Source of the DNA: Candidatus Aegiribacteria sp.
GTDB lineage: Bacteria; Fermentibacterota; Fermentibacteria; Fermentibacterales; JCC-6
Assembly: GCA_021108005.1 (NCBI GenBank)
Contig: JAIORS010000221.1
Span: forward strand, 1 to 34,794
DNA: 34,794 nt
Direction of reading: 5' to 3'
Shown here: in pieces, positions 34,262 to 34,794 of the stretch
How the letters are laid out: each line of letters starts with the position of its first letter
Numbering within the stretch: the stretch's first letter is position 1
Translations under genes and position numbers: made by a program
The notes under the pieces: generated by a model
The model's database searches: none
What the model saw: the letters and a program-made list of their open reading frames with translations, nothing else
What the model was told of the DNA's origin: nothing

Positions 34262-34794
34262 CTACCCAACCTCTATCTCCGGGACATCGTCTTTCCAGGG
34301 AACGTAGTCTGCGCATGGTTCGCAGACCAGTTCCAGAGGCACAGGCGGAGGTCTGGGATCTTCATCTTCAGCCTTGACAGGGCTTCCAGAATGAACGCTG
34401 AAGCCGCTGTGCTTCCATGAGTTCATGTTCTCCACCAGCTCCTCCGAGATCATGCCTTCCTCAAGAAGAATCCTGAAAACGATGGCCGAAAAAAGTTCTT
34501 CTATGACCTTGAGATCCGCTGTGGTAATCTCGGGCATTGCGTACTGATTACCCTCCCTGTCCCAGCAGGTGTCAGTAATCAACGCGTGAACATGTGGGTT
34601 CCAGTTGGCCATTCCACCGAAGGTCTGGGGCACGAGGATGCCGCCGGGGAAAACATCCCTGCGATCAAGGGCTTCTTGAAGAAACATTGTAAGAGCGTCC
34701 CAGGCACATCTGCAGAGCTGAAATCTTTCTTTAAACTGTAGAGCAGCATTAAATTGATGCTGTTTGTCAAGAGGAAAGATTTGACCCCAACGCC
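34262..34794 (-). pseudogene. IS91-like (Y2-type) transposase remnant
   Basis: The frame is open to the right window edge. The recognisable core is P-Q-T-F-G-G-M-A-N-W-N-P-H-V-H-A-L-I-T-D, the HuH-type motif of IS91/IS1294/IS801 transposases, then F-R-I-L-L-E-E-G and L-V-E-N-M-N-S-W-K-H-S-G-F-S-V-H-S-G. After that point the protein jumps to a proline-rich tail; the ~150 residues with the catalytic tyrosines and C-terminal zinc region normally found there are absent, so an internal deletion is likely. The N-terminal zinc-finger region is also not present or lies beyond the window. The first ~20 residues at the edge may derive from another element's end rather than the transposase. Non-functional relic. 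Confidence 0.7.
34765..34788 (-). repeat. Possible terminal inverted-repeat motif of a RAYT/IS-type element
   Basis: On the minus strand the edge reads GGGGTCAAATCTTTCC then TTGACA: an imperfect dyad (GTCAA / TTGAC, 10-nt spacer). GGGGTCAAATCTTT-type sequences are recalled as ends of REP-associated transposase elements, but this identification is from memory and the element itself is outside the window. Confidence 0.25.

Noticed and set aside
34579-34770. A 63-codon minus-strand ORF at the right edge
   Set aside because: It is out of frame with the transposase HuH motif and shows no family features.
1-34794. CRISPR array, rRNA, tRNA or prophage
   Set aside because: No regularly spaced direct repeats, conserved rRNA segments, tRNA folds or phage structural genes were found on reading through the window.

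Overview
The window is a coding-dense bacterial segment. It looks like an uncultured member of the FCB superphylum, most likely a Fermentibacteria/WOR-3/Eisenbacteria-type lineage rather than a classical Bacteroidetes. The evidence is several secreted proteins with type IX secretion (T9SS)-like C-terminal sorting domains, gingipain-family (C25) peptidases including a PorU-like one, a PorV-like outer-membrane protein, and DivIVA next to YggS. Genes are packed with ATGA, TTGA and TAATG overlaps and several GTG or TTG starts. Taxonomy is inferred from gene content only; no rRNA or tRNA gene was seen.

Layout. (1) 1-2821: the 3' end of a glycosyl-hydrolase-like gene overlaps a secreted C25 peptidase. 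(2) 3008-7719: a ComM-type AAA+ ATPase, a small secreted protein ending in an unusual W-x-x-I-K tail, a family 2 glycosyltransferase and a B12-binding radical SAM enzyme. (3) 7941-9640: a two-gene ABC exporter. (4) 12125-9656, minus strand: a znuA-znuC-znuB-like metal uptake operon whose promoter is overlapped by a perfect palindrome. (5) 12282-28874: the centrepiece, ten same-strand genes: yggS, divIVA, PorU-like C25 peptidase, PorV-like protein, M6 metalloprotease with sorting domain, DUF5683-like protein, HEXXH metalloprotease with sorting domain, propeller-like protein, a 1040-residue predicted beta-rich envelope protein with a repeat reminiscent of SprA/Sov, and a small Omp85 (POTRA plus barrel). 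(6) 29141-31175: a second secreted protein with the W-x-x-I-K tail and a metal-dependent amidohydrolase with a coiled-coil insertion. (7) 31274-34794, minus strand: an accessory-looking end with a LapA-like protein, an unknown HEXXH protein, a Fic protein with terminator, an ORF broken by an in-frame TGA, and an IS91-like Y2 transposase remnant.

How it may work together. Region 5 reads as a surface-export and assembly module: an Omp85 assembles barrels, the large envelope protein is a candidate conduit, PorV would shuttle cargo and PorU would remove sorting domains from cargo such as the co-encoded proteases. PorU/PorV-like identities rest on recognisable motifs. The translocon role of the 1040-residue protein is inference. 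It is the best candidate in the window for something undescribed, together with the shared W-x-x-I-K C-terminus of two unrelated secreted proteins.
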